A stretch of DNA of 64,000 nucleotides, taken from positions 77,317,281-77,381,280 of the forward strand of contig NC_082699.1 of the NCBI RefSeq assembly GCF_949987515.2, given 5' to 3'. The position numbers were made by a program, and so were the translations under genes. The notes below the pieces were generated by a model. That model saw only the letters and a program-made list of their open reading frames with translations, made no database searches and was not told where the DNA came from. The stretch's first letter is position 1; each line of letters opens with the position of its first letter. Below, in pieces: positions 28,731 through 41,510 of this stretch. The stretch is from Delphinus delphis (Eukaryota; Chordata; Mammalia; Artiodactyla; Delphinidae).

Positions 28731-31700
28731 TATCAATAGATCTTATTCAATTCCAATCACAACATCCAACAATTATTTCAGCCCAACTAGAGCACCTAAT
28801 ACACTTGAGAGTTTTTTCCAACCCAGAAATTGAAGAAATCATGAAAACAGAACATTTTTAATAAACACCTAGTTGCCACCAAACTAGATTGTTCCTTATA
28901 GAAGCAGAAAATATGATCACCAAAACTTTTGACTACAGGCCATTTGCCATTTCAAGACTTGACCCTGACATGAAAACCAGCACATCATGATTTTACAGTT
29001 TGTCTATTCTTGTCTCTTCTAAGTAATAATCTGAGACAACCACGTGCACATTAAGTCAGTTATGATATTAAAAACAGGTAGAGAATAGAAATAAGAGAAA
29101 AAAGTACATTTTTTCTCCCAAACCTGAAATAAGAAAACTAAAGGAAGAGGAGGGAGAAAAAAAAAAGAATACAGGGAAGAGGAGGAAAAAAAAGAATACA
29201 GAGGAAAAAGTACAGGTATGGCCTGATACGGTCTGAAATGATACCTTGAGGATCGATTCTGACACCTTCACTTATAGAAATAAAAAACACAGTTAGTCTT
29301 TGAGTTGCTTTCATAAGAATATTATTGATCTTTCCATATCATAATGCTGAGATCTCTTAGAGGGTCCCAGTAAGCAGGACCCCTCTTGTCCAGCTCGTTT
29401 CTAAAAATAAGTTGACAAAACAAAGAGAAAAGGTAGAGGCTAAAATATCAACATTACTACCATGTACAGACCGTGCTAAAGGCCACAACACGGTTTCTTA
29501 GAAAGTGCAACTCCTTGCTGACACCAAGAATTGGGCAGATAGACCTTCCTGCCTAGACACAGTCTGTGCTGAACTGGGCACACCCCCACCGCCCACCCAG
29601 GGGAGGCCAGGCCTGACCTCCAGCACTGAGCACAGAGAAGCACTTCCCGAGAGGAAGCAGAGCACAGCGAGGTAAGCTAACGGATCACACTGGTTATTGG
29701 GACCAATCCTGGCATCAGGTAAATCATTCTACCTCTCCAGGGATGGAGTGGGGAGGCCTGCACTCACTCTGAGTTCCCTTCAAGGGAAAGGGACGTTAGG
29801 GATTGTGAAGATTATGATTCTCCACTCACAAATAGTGTATGTGATGCCATTTTACTAGGACATAAATGAGCTTCAGGAAGAGGGAGTGATTAGCTCAAAG
29901 CTACAAAACTAGTAGTCTGGGAAGGTGGGGATCACCCTCAATCCGGGATCTCTGTAACACTACACCTGTTCATCCGACAGCACCTCACTGCCAGTGAAAA
30001 CGTTAATCTCCACTACAAACACCACTGTGACAACTTCCACTCCTGGAGTAGCTCACAGCAAACAACACTGCCACCAAGAACTAAAAGAGCCACAACAAAA
30101 GTATTACAGAAGAGGAGGGGCACTGGAGAGTTGTCAAGGCAACAAAGATTTGAGAGTCCAGAGGGAAGGGGCACTCATGAAGATGAACCCCCTTCCTGCA
30201 TCCACTTTGTCCCTGGGAGCGTGTGTGGATTCTAGGCATGGAGAGAACCACCGCCAAGAGGCTGAGCAGTCAGGAGAGCCCGCGGCTTCCTCATGGGGCA
30301 GGGAGAGCAACCGCATGTCACCGAGCCAGCGGGCCCGGAGCCAGGTGCCCGGGAGGAGCCGGGTCCCCGGACTCGCTGCACGGGTTCCCCTGGGGCTTTT
30401 TCCAATCAGCTCTGCAGGCCTGAAGGCTGCCAAATCCACCTGAAAGTGACTCAGAAGAGAGGGCAGGTTAAGTGGAAAGGGTGACACCAGATGGCCTTGC
30501 CACACCACGGGGACAGCTGCATGAGGTACAAAAGGGGCCTTTTCAAAATCCATCAGAAAGGGAACGTAAATGAACTAAATTCTGGAGAGCGGCAAGCCTT
30601 CCCAGGAGAGAAGACCCACAGCTGCTTTCGTCCCTGGCAGAGCAGTAGGAGGAAATGGGGAGTCAGACAAAGAGGAAGGGAAGGAGAAAAGAGCTGAACT
30701 GTTCACAAACTACTCCCAACTGCCCATGGTGGGGACAATGGATTCCAACTCACAGGAACCCAGCCACCAAGCAAGTCTACACATTCATCCTTTCCCTGGG
30801 CCTTCGCAGAGGGTGTAGCACACTGCAGGCTGGGGGCTGAGAGGAAGACCCCCTCCTGAGGTTCTCAGAACCTTCCCCAGATGTAAGGCAGCTGCCCGCA
30901 GAAATCTGGGCAAGCCAGAAGAGCTGAGAGGTGCACTGAGGCGCAACGCACTTTCTCCAAGTGAAAGCAGAGAGGTCTGCTGAGCCCGGGGCAGGAGAAC
31001 GAGAGGGACCCCTTCCTCCAAGGCCAAGGCCATCAAAGGCCGGAGCAGGACAGAGAAGCTGAAAGAAATCCCTCCAAGGCACTAGGGACGTTCACTGCGT
31101 GCAAGAAAGTGGCCTACAGAAAGCTGGGGCAGGGCGGAGAGGAAGCACACACAATGCAGAAAGCCAGAGGTGGGACTGGAGACCAAAGAGAGCCCCACTA
31201 AACCCACCAACCGTGCCGCCTGGCTTAGAGCAGAGAACGATGGCCTGTGGTGGGAAAGCCGGCAGCTGGCTGTAAAGCACAGGGGGACCCCCACAGTCTC
31301 CCCTGCACCCACAGCCCACGCCCCGTAAAAGGTCTAATCCTGACCCCACCCTCCAAACGCCATGAGCTATCAGCGAGCCACAGCAAAGCCTACCCCCAGC
31401 TCAGCTACACATCAGACTGGCAAGGATCCGACAGTGAAGCCGACACAAGAGGCAGCGCCTTTCTCTAAGGGTCAGTATTATTCACCTCACTCTCCACTGT
31501 TCTTTAATACACCAAGTACAAAAAGGGAAGTAGTATAATATTACCTGAAGGTAGACTGTGGTCAGAGATGCACACTGTAATCTCTAGAGCAAGTAAGAAA
31601 AAAATAGAGATGTGGCTTTAAAGTCAATAGAGAAGACAAAATAGAACACAGAAAATATTTTATTCTCCTAAATAAAGGCAGAAAAGGAGAAAGAGAAGGG

Positions 31701-32539
31701 CTTGGAGTGACAGGTGGAGGACAGGGTCATTGACCAAGATGCAAACCCAGGATAAGAGAAAAGTCAGGGGTCCTCTGATCTGAAGACAGTGGTTTAGACA
31801 TGTCGAATGTGAAGTATGCAGGTACTACCCAGAAGGATGAAAAGACCCAAAAAGCTGTTGGACGATGATTCGGAAAGTAGACTCAGAACAAGACGGAATC
31901 CCAAGCACCACAAAAATCAGCAAAGATAACATTTCCCAGGTGAAGTGTAAAGGTGACAGGAGAAAAACAGAGGGTCTGAGGACAACGCCCTGGGGAACAC
32001 AGAGGTTAAGCGCAGTGAGAAAAGAACTAGTAAATGGGTTTGAAAAGAAACAATCCTAGAAGCTCAGGATGAGACTCAAGAAGCCCAAAGATGAGTTTTT
32101 CTGGAAAGAAGAGAAATGGAGGTGAAAGGGATAGAAAGGTCAATTAGGATGAGACTAAAAACCCATCGCCACATGTGGGAGTTACATGCTCATCTGCTAC
32201 CTTCAAAAGAAACTAGTGGGTGCAGGAACCCAACAGCAGCAAATTAAGAATCAGGCGGGAAGTGAGTAGGCGATGGCTGGTCCCCTGGGCAGTGAGTTAA
32301 AGCACCGACAGGCAGCAGCATAAAAGCCAGGTATGTGTCCAAGGGGGCTTCCCCTGCATTGTCCCACTCAACAGTACCACTTACCCAGTAAGCAACATGC
32401 TACCCCTAGCCCTACTGTAGGGATAAGAACACTTAGGAGCCAAGATCCCAGACCTCTCTTTTTTTTTAATGTTTTAATGAATTATTAAAGAATTATCATT
32501 TCTTTCTGTGATAGTGGTGTTGGTTTTTGGGGGCTCTGT

Positions 32540-32676
32540 TATTTATTTATTTACTTATTTAGCTGTGCTGGGTCTTAGTTGCTGTGTGTGGGATCTAGTT
32601 CCCTGACCAGGGATCGAACCCAGGCCCCCTGCATTGGGAGCAGAGTCTTAACTACTGGACCACCAGGGAAGTCCCC
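32540..32676 (-). mobile_element. Older tRNA-derived SINE, minus orientation
   Basis: The plus strand shows a (TTTA)n-like tail followed by ctgtgctgggtcttagttg, gatcgaacccaggccccctg and ccaccagggaagtccc, the reverse complement of the SINE head. It is shorter and more diverged than the CHR copies at 48376 or 62285. Sense to TRAPPC9. Confidence 0.85.
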
Positions 32677-32764
32677 CAGATCTCTTTTCTGAGGTCACAT
32701 TGCCAGTGAGCAGGCTGAGATTTCAAGTCCGGGGTCCTCACACCTAGTTCTCTTTCCACCATTC

Positions 32765-32880
32765 AGAGTGACTTCCTTGGGCATCACTGTGCCCATTTTA
32801 CAGATAGGGAATTTGAGGCTTGGAATGGTCACGTGAACTCTCCTGGGGTCATGCCAGTAATAAGTGGCTAAATTATATTC
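32765..32880 (+). mobile_element. MIR SINE fragment
   Basis: MIR-core-like order: gcatcactgtgcccatttta, cagatagggaatttgaggct, and gccagtaataagtggctaaa. Ends approximate. Confidence 0.6.
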
Positions 32881-34109
32881 ATACTCAGAGCTATGAGCTC
32901 AAACTTTTTGCTTTTTCCATTTCATTGCGCTGCCCACCCAGATTGCCTCAATATGTGAAAATACAGAAGAAAACACAGATATCTTGAAACGTCATATCCA
33001 GCAAGTTGAGCACCTGACAAGCAAGAAAAATCAACCTGGCTTTTCTTCACTCTGCAAATACATCCAGGCAGCATAATGGTCCAACTACAAAGGTTGAAAG
33101 AGTCACGTGCCACCACCACGAAGATGAATGATCTTGCCAAACCAGCAGGTACAGAATAAGCCCTGTCATGTACCAAGAAAACAGGCCTCTCCGTAACAGG
33201 AGGCTGATTGAATCAGATAAACCTGCACTGAGCCACAGTAACTGCTTCCCATCAGTGTTGCTTTATGCTTGTTTTTCACTTAATTTACATAGTGACAGGT
33301 CGGAGGCCCGGAGAAGCAATCATTCAAGTAGACAAGGAGACTAAATATTTTCCCTTGTTCTTTTCAAGTATATAAACACGCTCTACCAAAACGAAAGGCA
33401 ATGATGTTAAGCCATCATCTTTTACTTAACCATCTATTTAAAATGCTACCTAGAAAAATTTTAAATATCTCTAGAGATCTCAATATAACTCCCAGAAGGG
33501 AAAATGATCTTAAGAATAGACACTTAATAAATAATGAGAAAGAATCTGCACATCCAATTATGAAGTAATGGTTGGATAAGCCATGGTGCAGAAACATAAT
33601 GCAAATTTATGCAATCATTAAAAACGGCATGTATAAAGAGTCTGCAGTGATATGAAAAATGTCTTACAATACATGGAAAATCAGAATTCAAGATAATATT
33701 TTTGAAATAAATGAAATTTCAAAAATCAATCCAATTTGTTTTAAATAGAAAATGAAACAAAAGAAATACATTAAAACGTTAACAGTGTGTGTGTTTGCCC
33801 ATGTAGGATTATACACAATTTTTTCCTTTCTGCTTATACATTTCAAGACTTCTAAAAGGAACATACATTATATGTATAATAACAATTATTCCAAAACTAC
33901 TCAAAATTGAGTTTTCAGGAAGTTTTCTAAAGAAAAACCAGGGCTTATTTATCAACATTACACAGGAGTGAAGAAAGTAGCACCCTACAACATCAATCAG
34001 GAGCTTTTGAGGTTCCCCAATCTGAGAGAGGTGTCTACTGTAGGGACATGTACAGCCCTTCCCAGCCCCACAGCTGCCCTTGGCAATGCTTAGAAACCAG
34101 AGTAGCAGC

Positions 34110-34265
34110 AGCGGCCAACATTTAACGAGGACTTACTACACGCCAGGCACTGTGCGCAGCACCTTCCACGTCTTATCTCATTAAATCATCCGAAAACCTA
34201 AAGGAGGAGGTGCCCCTGCTCTCCCTGTTTTACAGGTTAGCAAACTGAAGCTTAGAAAGGTTTTA
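34110..34265 (+). mobile_element. MIR SINE fragment
   Basis: Motifs cgaggacttactacacgcca, ggcactgtgcgcagcac, tcattaaatcatccgaaaac and tttacaggttagcaaactga follow the MIR consensus order. Diverged; ends approximate. Confidence 0.7.
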
Positions 34266-34432
34266 TTCTAGCTCAGTGTGCCTTCCACTTCCACCAGGCT
34301 CTCATTTGTAATCAGTTGCCAGGCTCAGCCAGCACCCTTTCTTCTAAAACTATTTCGTATTTCAGTCAACATTCCTTTAACAAATACCGAGTATCTGCCC
34401 TATAAAAGGAAAAGCCCAGCCTTAAAGCACTT

Positions 34433-34490
34433 CAAGGACATCTTCAAGGACAACATCTTCAAGGACATCTTCAAGGACAACAAGATCTCC
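34433..34490. repeat. Short tandem repeat with 12-15 bp units
   Basis: Alternating units of cttcaaggacat and cttcaaggacaacat occur about four times. The 27-bp higher-order unit (12+15) is present twice. In one plus-strand frame this reads as a repeated FKDIFKDN peptide, which I regard as a by-product. Confidence 0.85.
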
Positions 34491-35171
34491 TAACTCCTCA
34501 GCCTCCTTCTACGACTGGTGGGGTCTCAACAAATACATACTAAGAAATAATTTAGGAAAGGTAGTGTTAAGTTAATTCAGTTCCGCATTTATTGACCATC
34601 TTCTTGGTAAAAGCATTGTCCCAAATGACAAAAGATGAAAGGTGTATAAGTAAGACATAGTCTGATCCCCAAGGAGCCTGCAATCTAGTGAGGGAACCAG
34701 ATGGCGAAATTGATCTCAGGACATAATGTAATGGTGCTTAATTGAGAACTAAGCAAGGTAATGAGGAGGTGAAGAGGAAAGAATTATTACCCTCTTAATA
34801 ACATGGGAAACAGGAAAAGTACAAGGAGAGAGCAAGCTACCATAGAACAGCATGAAAAAACATATGATATTACAAGTCCCAATATATATGAAATACAGAT
34901 TATGTAGATAGAGAAAGTATGAAATTAGGCTAAAAAGATGGTTTGAATCAAATCTGAGCATCCTTGAGATGGAGCTGAGAATTTACTAGACGGAGGACAG
35001 TCAGTCACTGCAAGTTTCTTAAGGGGCAGAAGGATGTGATTTAGTTTGTGCTTCAGGGAGATAATTCTGGTTCCAGTGTGAAGAATGGATCAAAAGAGCA
35101 AAGGAAGGAATAGGACATGATGTTAGGAGTCTACTGCACCAATCCAAGAAATAGGTGTTGAAAATCTAGCT

Positions 35172-35382
35172 TTTATATACAGAATGGATAAATAAAAAGG
35201 TCCTACTGTAGAGCACAGAGAACTACATTCAATATCCTATGATAAACTACAACAGAAAAGAATATTAAAAAAAGAATGCATATATATATATGTATAACTG
35301 AATCCCTTTGCTGCACAGCAGAAATTAACACAACACTGTATATCAACTATACTTCAACTTTAAAAAATATTGATTAAAAAAC
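35172..35382 (+). mobile_element. Older L1 3' tail
   Basis: Characteristic L1 3'UTR motifs tacagaatggataaataaaa, ggtcctactgtagagcacag, attcaatatcctatgataaa, gctgcacagcagaaattaac and tatcaactatacttcaac are present. It represents a different, older L1 subfamily from the copy that starts immediately downstream. Confidence 0.9.
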
Positions 35383-35679
35383 ACAGTACAGGAATTTCCT
35401 GTCCTTACTTCAACTGCCCACATTGTCTTCAAGCTTGCGGGATCTTGGTTCCCAGGCCAGAGGTCGGGCCCAAGCTCCTGTGGTGGGAGCTCCAAGTCCA
35501 AACCGCTGGACTAACAGGGAAACTCAGACCCCAGGGAATATCAACTGGAGTGAGGCCTCCCAGAGGACCTCATCTCAGCACCAAGACCCGGCTCTATCCA
35601 AATGCCTGCAAACTCCAGTACTGGACGTCTCAGGCAAAAAAAAACAGTACAACAGGAATACAGCACCACCCATCCGAAA

Positions 35680-36564
35680 AAAAAAAAGAAACGACAAAAA
35701 AATATATTACAAAGGAGCAAGAAAAAACCTACAAGACCAAATAAATGAAGATGAAATAGGCAACCTACCTGAAAAAGAATTCACAGTAATGATAGTGAAG
35801 ATGATCCAAAATCTCGGAAAAAGAATGGAGAAAATACAAGAAACATTTAACAAGGATCTAGAACTAAAGAGCAAACAAACAATGATGAACAACACAATTA
35901 CTGAAATCAAAAATACTCTAGAAGGAATCAATAACAGAATAAATGAGGCAGAAGAACAGATAAGTGAGCTGGAAGATAAAATGGTGGAAATAACGGCCAG
36001 AGAGCAGAATAAAGAAAAAAGGATGAAAAGAATTGAGGACAGTCTCAGAGACCTCAGGGACAACATTAAATGCACCAACATTCGAATTATAGGAGTCCCA
36101 GAAGAAGAAGAGAAAAAGAAAGGGTCTGAGAAAATATTTGAAGAGATTACAGTCGAAAACTTCCGTAGCATGAGAAAAGAAATAGTCAAGTCCAGGAAGC
36201 ACAGCGAGTACCATACAGGATAAACACAACGAGAAACACGCCAAAACACATATTAATCAAACTATCAAAAATTAAACAAAAAAAAGTAATTAAAAGAAGC
36301 AAGGGAAAAGCAACAAATAACATACAACAGAATACACATAAGGTTAACAGCTGATTTTTCAGCAGAAACTCTGCAAGCCAGAAAGGAGTGAAAGGACATA
36401 TTTAAAGTGATGAAAGGGAAAAATCTACAACCAAGGTTACTCTACCCAGCAAGGATCTCATTCAGATTCGACGGAGAAATTAAAACCTTTACAGACAAAC
36501 AAAAGCTAAGAGAACTCAGCACCACCAAACCAGCTTTACAACAAATGCTAAAGGAACTTCTCTA
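35680..36564 (+). pseudogene. L1 ORF1 relic (RNA-binding chaperone)
   Basis: An open stretch of roughly 180 codons carries the coiled-coil (heptad-rich segment with NNRINEAEEQISELEDKMVE) and the start of the RRM domain (CTNIRIIGVPEEEE). Near 36190 a frameshift diverts the frame to an early stop at 36223. The C-terminal domain sequence continues in other frames with further stops (the tail ends aaggaacttctctag at 36564). ORF1p normally coats L1 RNA as a trimer. Dead copy. Confidence 0.9.
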
Positions 36565-36629
36565 GGCTGGAAACACAAGGGAACGAAAAGACCTACAATA
36601 ACAAACCCAAAACAATTAAGAAACTGGTA

Positions 36630-39600
36630 ATGGGAACATACATATCAATAACTACCTTACAAGTAAATGGATTAAATGCTCCAACCAAAAGACATAGACT
36701 GGCTGAATGGATACAAAAACAAGACCCATATATATGCTGTCTACAAGAGACCCACTTCAGACCTAGGGACACATACAGACTGAAAGTGAGGGAATGGAAA
36801 AAGATATTCCATGCAAATGGAAATCAAAAGAAACCTGGGGTAGCAATCCTCATCAGACAAAATATACTTTAAAATAAATACTATTAGAAGAGACAAAGAA
36901 GGACACTACATAATGATCAAGGGATCGATCCAAGAAGAAGATATAACAATTGTAAATATTTATGCACCCAACATAGGAGCACCTCAATACATAAGGCAAA
37001 TGCTAACAGCCATAAAAGGGGAAAGCAACAGTGACACAATCATAGTAGGAGACTTCAACACCCCACTTTCACCAATGGACAGATCATCCAAACTGAAAAT
37101 ATATAAGGAAACACAAGCTTTAAATGACACATTAAACAAGATGGACTTAATTGATATGTATAGGACATCCCATGCAAAAACAGCAGATTACACTTTCTCC
37201 TCAAGTGCTCATGGAACATTCTCCAGGATAGACCATATCTTGGGTCATAAATCAAGCCTTGGTAAATTTAAGAAAATTGAAATCGTATCAAGTATCTTTT
37301 CTGACCACAAGTCTATGAGATTAGATATCAATTACAGGAAAAAAAACTGTAAAAAAATACAAACACATGGAGGTTAAACAATACACTACTAAGTAACCAG
37401 GAGATCACTGAAGACATCAAAGAGGAAATCAAAAAATACCTACAAACAAATGACAATGAAAACATGACGACCCAAAACCTGTGGGATGCAGCAAAAACAG
37501 TTCTAAGAGGGAAGTTTATAGCCATATAATCCTACTTCAAGAAACAAGAAACATCTCAAATAAACAACCTAACCTTATACCTAAAGCAATTAGAGAAAGA
37601 AGAACAAAAAGAACCCAAAGTTAGCAGAAGGAAAGAAATCATAAAGATCAGATCAGAAATAAATGAAAAAGAAATGAAGGAAACAATAGCAAACATCAAT
37701 AAAACTAAAAGCTGGTTCTTAGAGAAGATAAACAAAATTGATAAACCATTAGCCAGACTCATCAAGGAAAAAAGGGAGAAGACTCAAATCAACAGAATTA
37801 GAAATGAAAAAGGAGAAGTAACAACTGACACTGCAGAAATACGAAGGCTCATGAGAGATTACTACAAGCAACTATATGCCAATAAAATGGACAACCTGGA
37901 AGAAATGGACACATTCTTAGAAAAGCACAACCTTCCAAGACTGAACCAAGACGAAACAGAAAATATAAACAGACCAATCACAAACACTGAAATTGAAACT
38001 GTGATTAAAAATCTTCTAACAAACAAAAGCCCAGGACCAGACGGCTTCACAGGTGAATTCTATCAAACATTTAGAGAAGAGCTAACACCTATCCTTCTCA
38101 AACCATTCCAAAATATAGCATAGAGAGGAACATGCCCAAGCTCATTCTATGAAGCCACCATCACCCTGATACCAAAACCAAAGATGTCACAAAAAAAGAA
38201 AACTACAGGCCAATATTACTGACGAACATAGATGCAAAACTCCTCCACAAAATACTAGCAAACAGAATCCAATAGCAATTTAAAAGGATCATACACCATG
38301 ATCAAGTGGGGTTTATCCCAGGAATGCAAGGATTCTTCAATATACACAAATCAATCAATGTGATACACCATGTTAACAACTGAAGGACAAAAACCATATG
38401 GTCATCTCAATAGATGCAGAGAAAGCTTTCGACAAAATTTAACACCCATTTATGATAAAAACTCTCCTGAAAGTAGGCATAGAGAGAACTTACCTCAACT
38501 TAATAGAGGCCATATATGACAAACCCACAGCCAACATCGTTCTCAATGGTGAAAAACTGAAACCATTTTCTCTGAGATCAGGAACAACACAAGGTTGCCC
38601 ACTCTCACCACTGTTATTCAACATAGTTCTGGAAGTTTTAGCCACAGCAATCAGAGAAGAAAAAGAAAGAAAAGGAATCCAAATCGGAAAAGAAGAAGTA
38701 AAGCTGTCACTGTTTGCAGATGACATGATACTATACCTAGGGAATCCTAAAGATGCCACCAGAAAACTGCTACAGCTAATCAATGAATTTGGTAGAGTAC
38801 CAGGATACAAAAATAACGCACAGAAATCGCTTGCATTCCTATACACTAATGATGAATAATCTGAAAGAGAAGTTAAGGAAACACTCCCATTTGCCATTAC
38901 AACAAAAAGAATAAAATACCTAGGAATAAACCTACCTAAAGAGACAAAAGACCTGTATGCAGAAAACTATAAGACACTGATGAAAGAAATTAAAGATGAT
39001 ACAAATAGATGGAGAGATATACCATGTTCTTGGATTGGAAGAATCAACATTGTGGAAATGACTATACTACCCAAAGCAATCTACAGATTCAGTGCAATCC
39101 CTATCAAACTACCAATGGCATTTCTCACAGAACTAGAAGAGAAAATTGCACAATTTGTACAGAAACACAAAAGACCCCATATAGCCAAAGCAATCTTGAG
39201 AAAGAAAACGGGAGCTGGAGGAATCAGGCTCCTGGACTTCAGACTATACTACAAAGCTACAGTAATCAAAACAGTATGGTACTGGCACAAAAACAGAAAT
39301 ATAGATCAATGGAACAAGATAGAAAGCCCAGAGATAAGTCCACGCACATATGGTCACCTTATCTTTGATAAAGTAGGCAAAAATATACAATGGAGAAAAG
39401 ATAGCCTCTTCAGTAAGTGGTGCTGGGAAAACTAGAAAGCTACATGTAAAAGAATGAAATTAGAACACTCCCTAACACCATACAAAAAAATAAACTCAAA
39501 ATGGATTAAAGACCTAAATGGAAGGCCAGACACTATAAAACTCTTAGAGGAAAACACAGGCAGAACACTGTATGACATAAATCACAGCAAGATCCTTTTT

Positions 39601-40437
39601 GACCCACCTTCTAGAGAAATGGAAATAAAAACAAAAGTAAACAAATGGGACCTAATGAAACTTAAAAGCTTTTGCACAGCAAACGAAACCATAAAGAAGA
39701 TGAAAAGACAATCCTCAGAATGGGAGAAAATATTTGCAAAAGAAGCAACTGACAAAGGATTAATCTCCAAAATATACAAGCAGCTCATGCAGCTCAATAT
39801 CAAAAAAACAAACAACCCCATCCAAAAATGGGCAGAAGACCTAAATAGACATTCCTCCAAAGAAGATATACAGATTGCCAACAAACACATGAAAGGATGC
39901 TCAACATCACTAATCATTAGAGAAATGCAAATCAAAACTACAATGAGGTAGCACCTCACACCACTCAGAATGGCCATTATCAAAAAATCTACAAACAATA
40001 AATGCTGGAGAGGGTGTGGAGAAAAGGGAACCCTCTTGCACTGTTGATGGGAATGTAAATTGATACAGCCACTATGGAGAACAGTATAGAGGTTCCTTAA
40101 AAAACTAAAGATGGAACTACCATATGGCCCAGCAATCCCACTACTGGGCATATACCCTGAGAAAACCATAATTCAAAAAGAGTCATGTACCACAATGATC
40201 ACTGCAGCTCTATTTACCATTGCCAGGACATGGAAGCAAGCTAAATGTCCACTGACAGATGAATGGATAAAGAAGATGTGGCACATATATACAATGGAAT
40301 ATTACTCAGCCATAAAAAGAAACGAAATTGAGTTATTTGTAGTGAGGTGGATAGACCTAGAGTGTGTCATACAGAGTGAGGTAAGTCAGAAAGAGAAAAA
40401 CAAATACTGTATGCTAACACCTATGTATGGAATCTAA
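36630..40437 (+). pseudogene. L1 ORF2 relic (endonuclease and reverse transcriptase)
   Basis: The endonuclease domain begins with LQVNGLN and the catalytic QETH segment (about 36755), breaks at a frameshift near 36860, and continues in another frame with IIVGDFNTPLSPMD and RIDHILGHK and SDH motifs. The reverse transcriptase part contains [15 protein letters not shown] (about 38020) and the catalytic [12 protein letters not shown] (about 38715). The C-terminal part ends near MEYYSAIKRNEIE and stops at 40437. At least six separate frames are needed to cover it, so the enzyme is inactive. Confidence 0.93.
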
Positions 40438-40784
40438 AAAAAAAAAAAAAGGTTCTGATGAACCTAAGGGCAGGACAGGAATAAAGACGTAGACGTAGAG
40501 AATCGACTTGAAGACACGGGGAGGGGGAAGGGTAAGCTGGGACGAAGTGAGACAGTGTCATTGACATATATACACTACCAAATGTAAAACAGATAGCTAG
40601 TGGGAAGTAGCCGCATAGCACAGGGAGATCAGCTCTGTGCTTTGTGACCACCTAGAACGGTGGGATAAGGAGGGTGGGAGGGAGACGCAAGAGGGAGGGG
40701 ATATGGGGATATATGTATATGTATAGCTGATTCACTTTCTTATAAAGCAGAAACTAACACACCATTGTAAAGCAATTATACTCC

Positions 40785-40790
40785 AATAAA
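40785..40790 (+). promoter_or_regulatory. L1 polyadenylation signal AATAAA
   Basis: A canonical hexamer 7 bp before the A tail of the L1. It is on the plus strand, so it would not truncate TRAPPC9 transcripts. Confidence 0.85.
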
Positions 40791-41061
40791 GATGTTAAAA
40801 AAAAAAAAAGCAGACTTGTGTAAATAAATACTATTTTAGAAAAGGACCCATTCAGAATGAGTCTGAATCAACTCAGTTTATCCCAGTATATCTTGCAAAT
40901 CTTAGACCATTGAGGGAATTACTGAAATCAGCTTGGAAAAGTGAGCTGTTTTCAAGGAGATAAAGGTTGTAAAATTTCTATTAATTAAATTTTTATTTAA
41001 GATACTTCTGTAGCCTTTGGCATGAATCGAATGATTTTCTCCTTAAAATCTAACCTACTCA

Positions 41062-41221
41062 ACCACCTAGAGGGGTGGGATACGGAGGGTGAGAGGGAGA
41101 CCCAAGAGGGAGGGGATATGGGGATATATGTATGTATACGTATAGCTGATTCACTTTGTGATACAGCAGAAACTAACACACCATTGTAAAGCAATTATAC
41201 TTTAATAAAGATGTTAAAAAA
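41062..41221 (+). mobile_element. 160-bp 5'-truncated L1 insertion with 17-bp target duplication
   Basis: It covers only the L1 3' terminus (accacctagaggggtggg to taataaagatgttaaaaaaa), very similar to the end of the L1 250 bp upstream. It is bounded by perfect 17-bp direct repeats aaaatctaacctactca at 41045-41061 and 41222-41238. This is a textbook target-primed reverse transcription product. Confidence 0.95.
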
Positions 41222-41417
41222 AAAATCTAACCTACTCACTAGGCAGCATTTTTGCCTTTATGGCCATTATTCTGTCTGAGGCTTATTTTATTTTTATGTG
41301 AAAACTTTTCTGCAATTAAAACTATTTTTCTAAAAACAACACAAAAAACAAAAAACAGTACAGGCCAAACAATAAGAGATGTAAAAGAAATAAACAAATG
41401 GACATTAGAAATTAAAA

Positions 41418-41510
41418 AGAAGGAAGGAAGGGAGGGAGGGAGGGAGGGAGGAAGGAAGAAAGGAGGGAGGGAAGGAGGGAAGGAAGGAAGGAAGGAAGGA
41501 GGGAGGGAAG
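41418..41510. repeat. (GGAA/GGGA)n purine tract
   Basis: About 93 bp of uninterrupted purines on the plus strand made of GGAA and GGGA units. In the TRAPPC9 transcript it would be a long pyrimidine tract. GGAA arrays are known ETS-factor platforms in other genomes; any such role here is inference. Confidence 0.95.

Larger units (their letters stand above)
35390..40809 (+). mobile_element. Near-full-length L1 retrotransposon, inactive
   Basis: About 5.4 kb in order: a short 5'UTR remnant (cttgcgggatcttggttccc), ORF1 relic, ORF2 relic with endonuclease and reverse transcriptase motifs, 3'UTR (gctttgtgaccacctag), AATAAA at 40785-40790 and a 13-A tail at 40797-40809. Several frameshifts and stops break both reading frames, so it cannot encode functional proteins. 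It is antisense to TRAPPC9, the usual surviving orientation of intronic L1s. The 5' limit is uncertain because it abuts another L1 tail, and no convincing target duplication was found. Confidence 0.95.

Noticed and set aside
35390..40809. An active L1
   Set aside because: Both ORFs are broken by several frameshifts and stops, and the 5'UTR is mostly missing.
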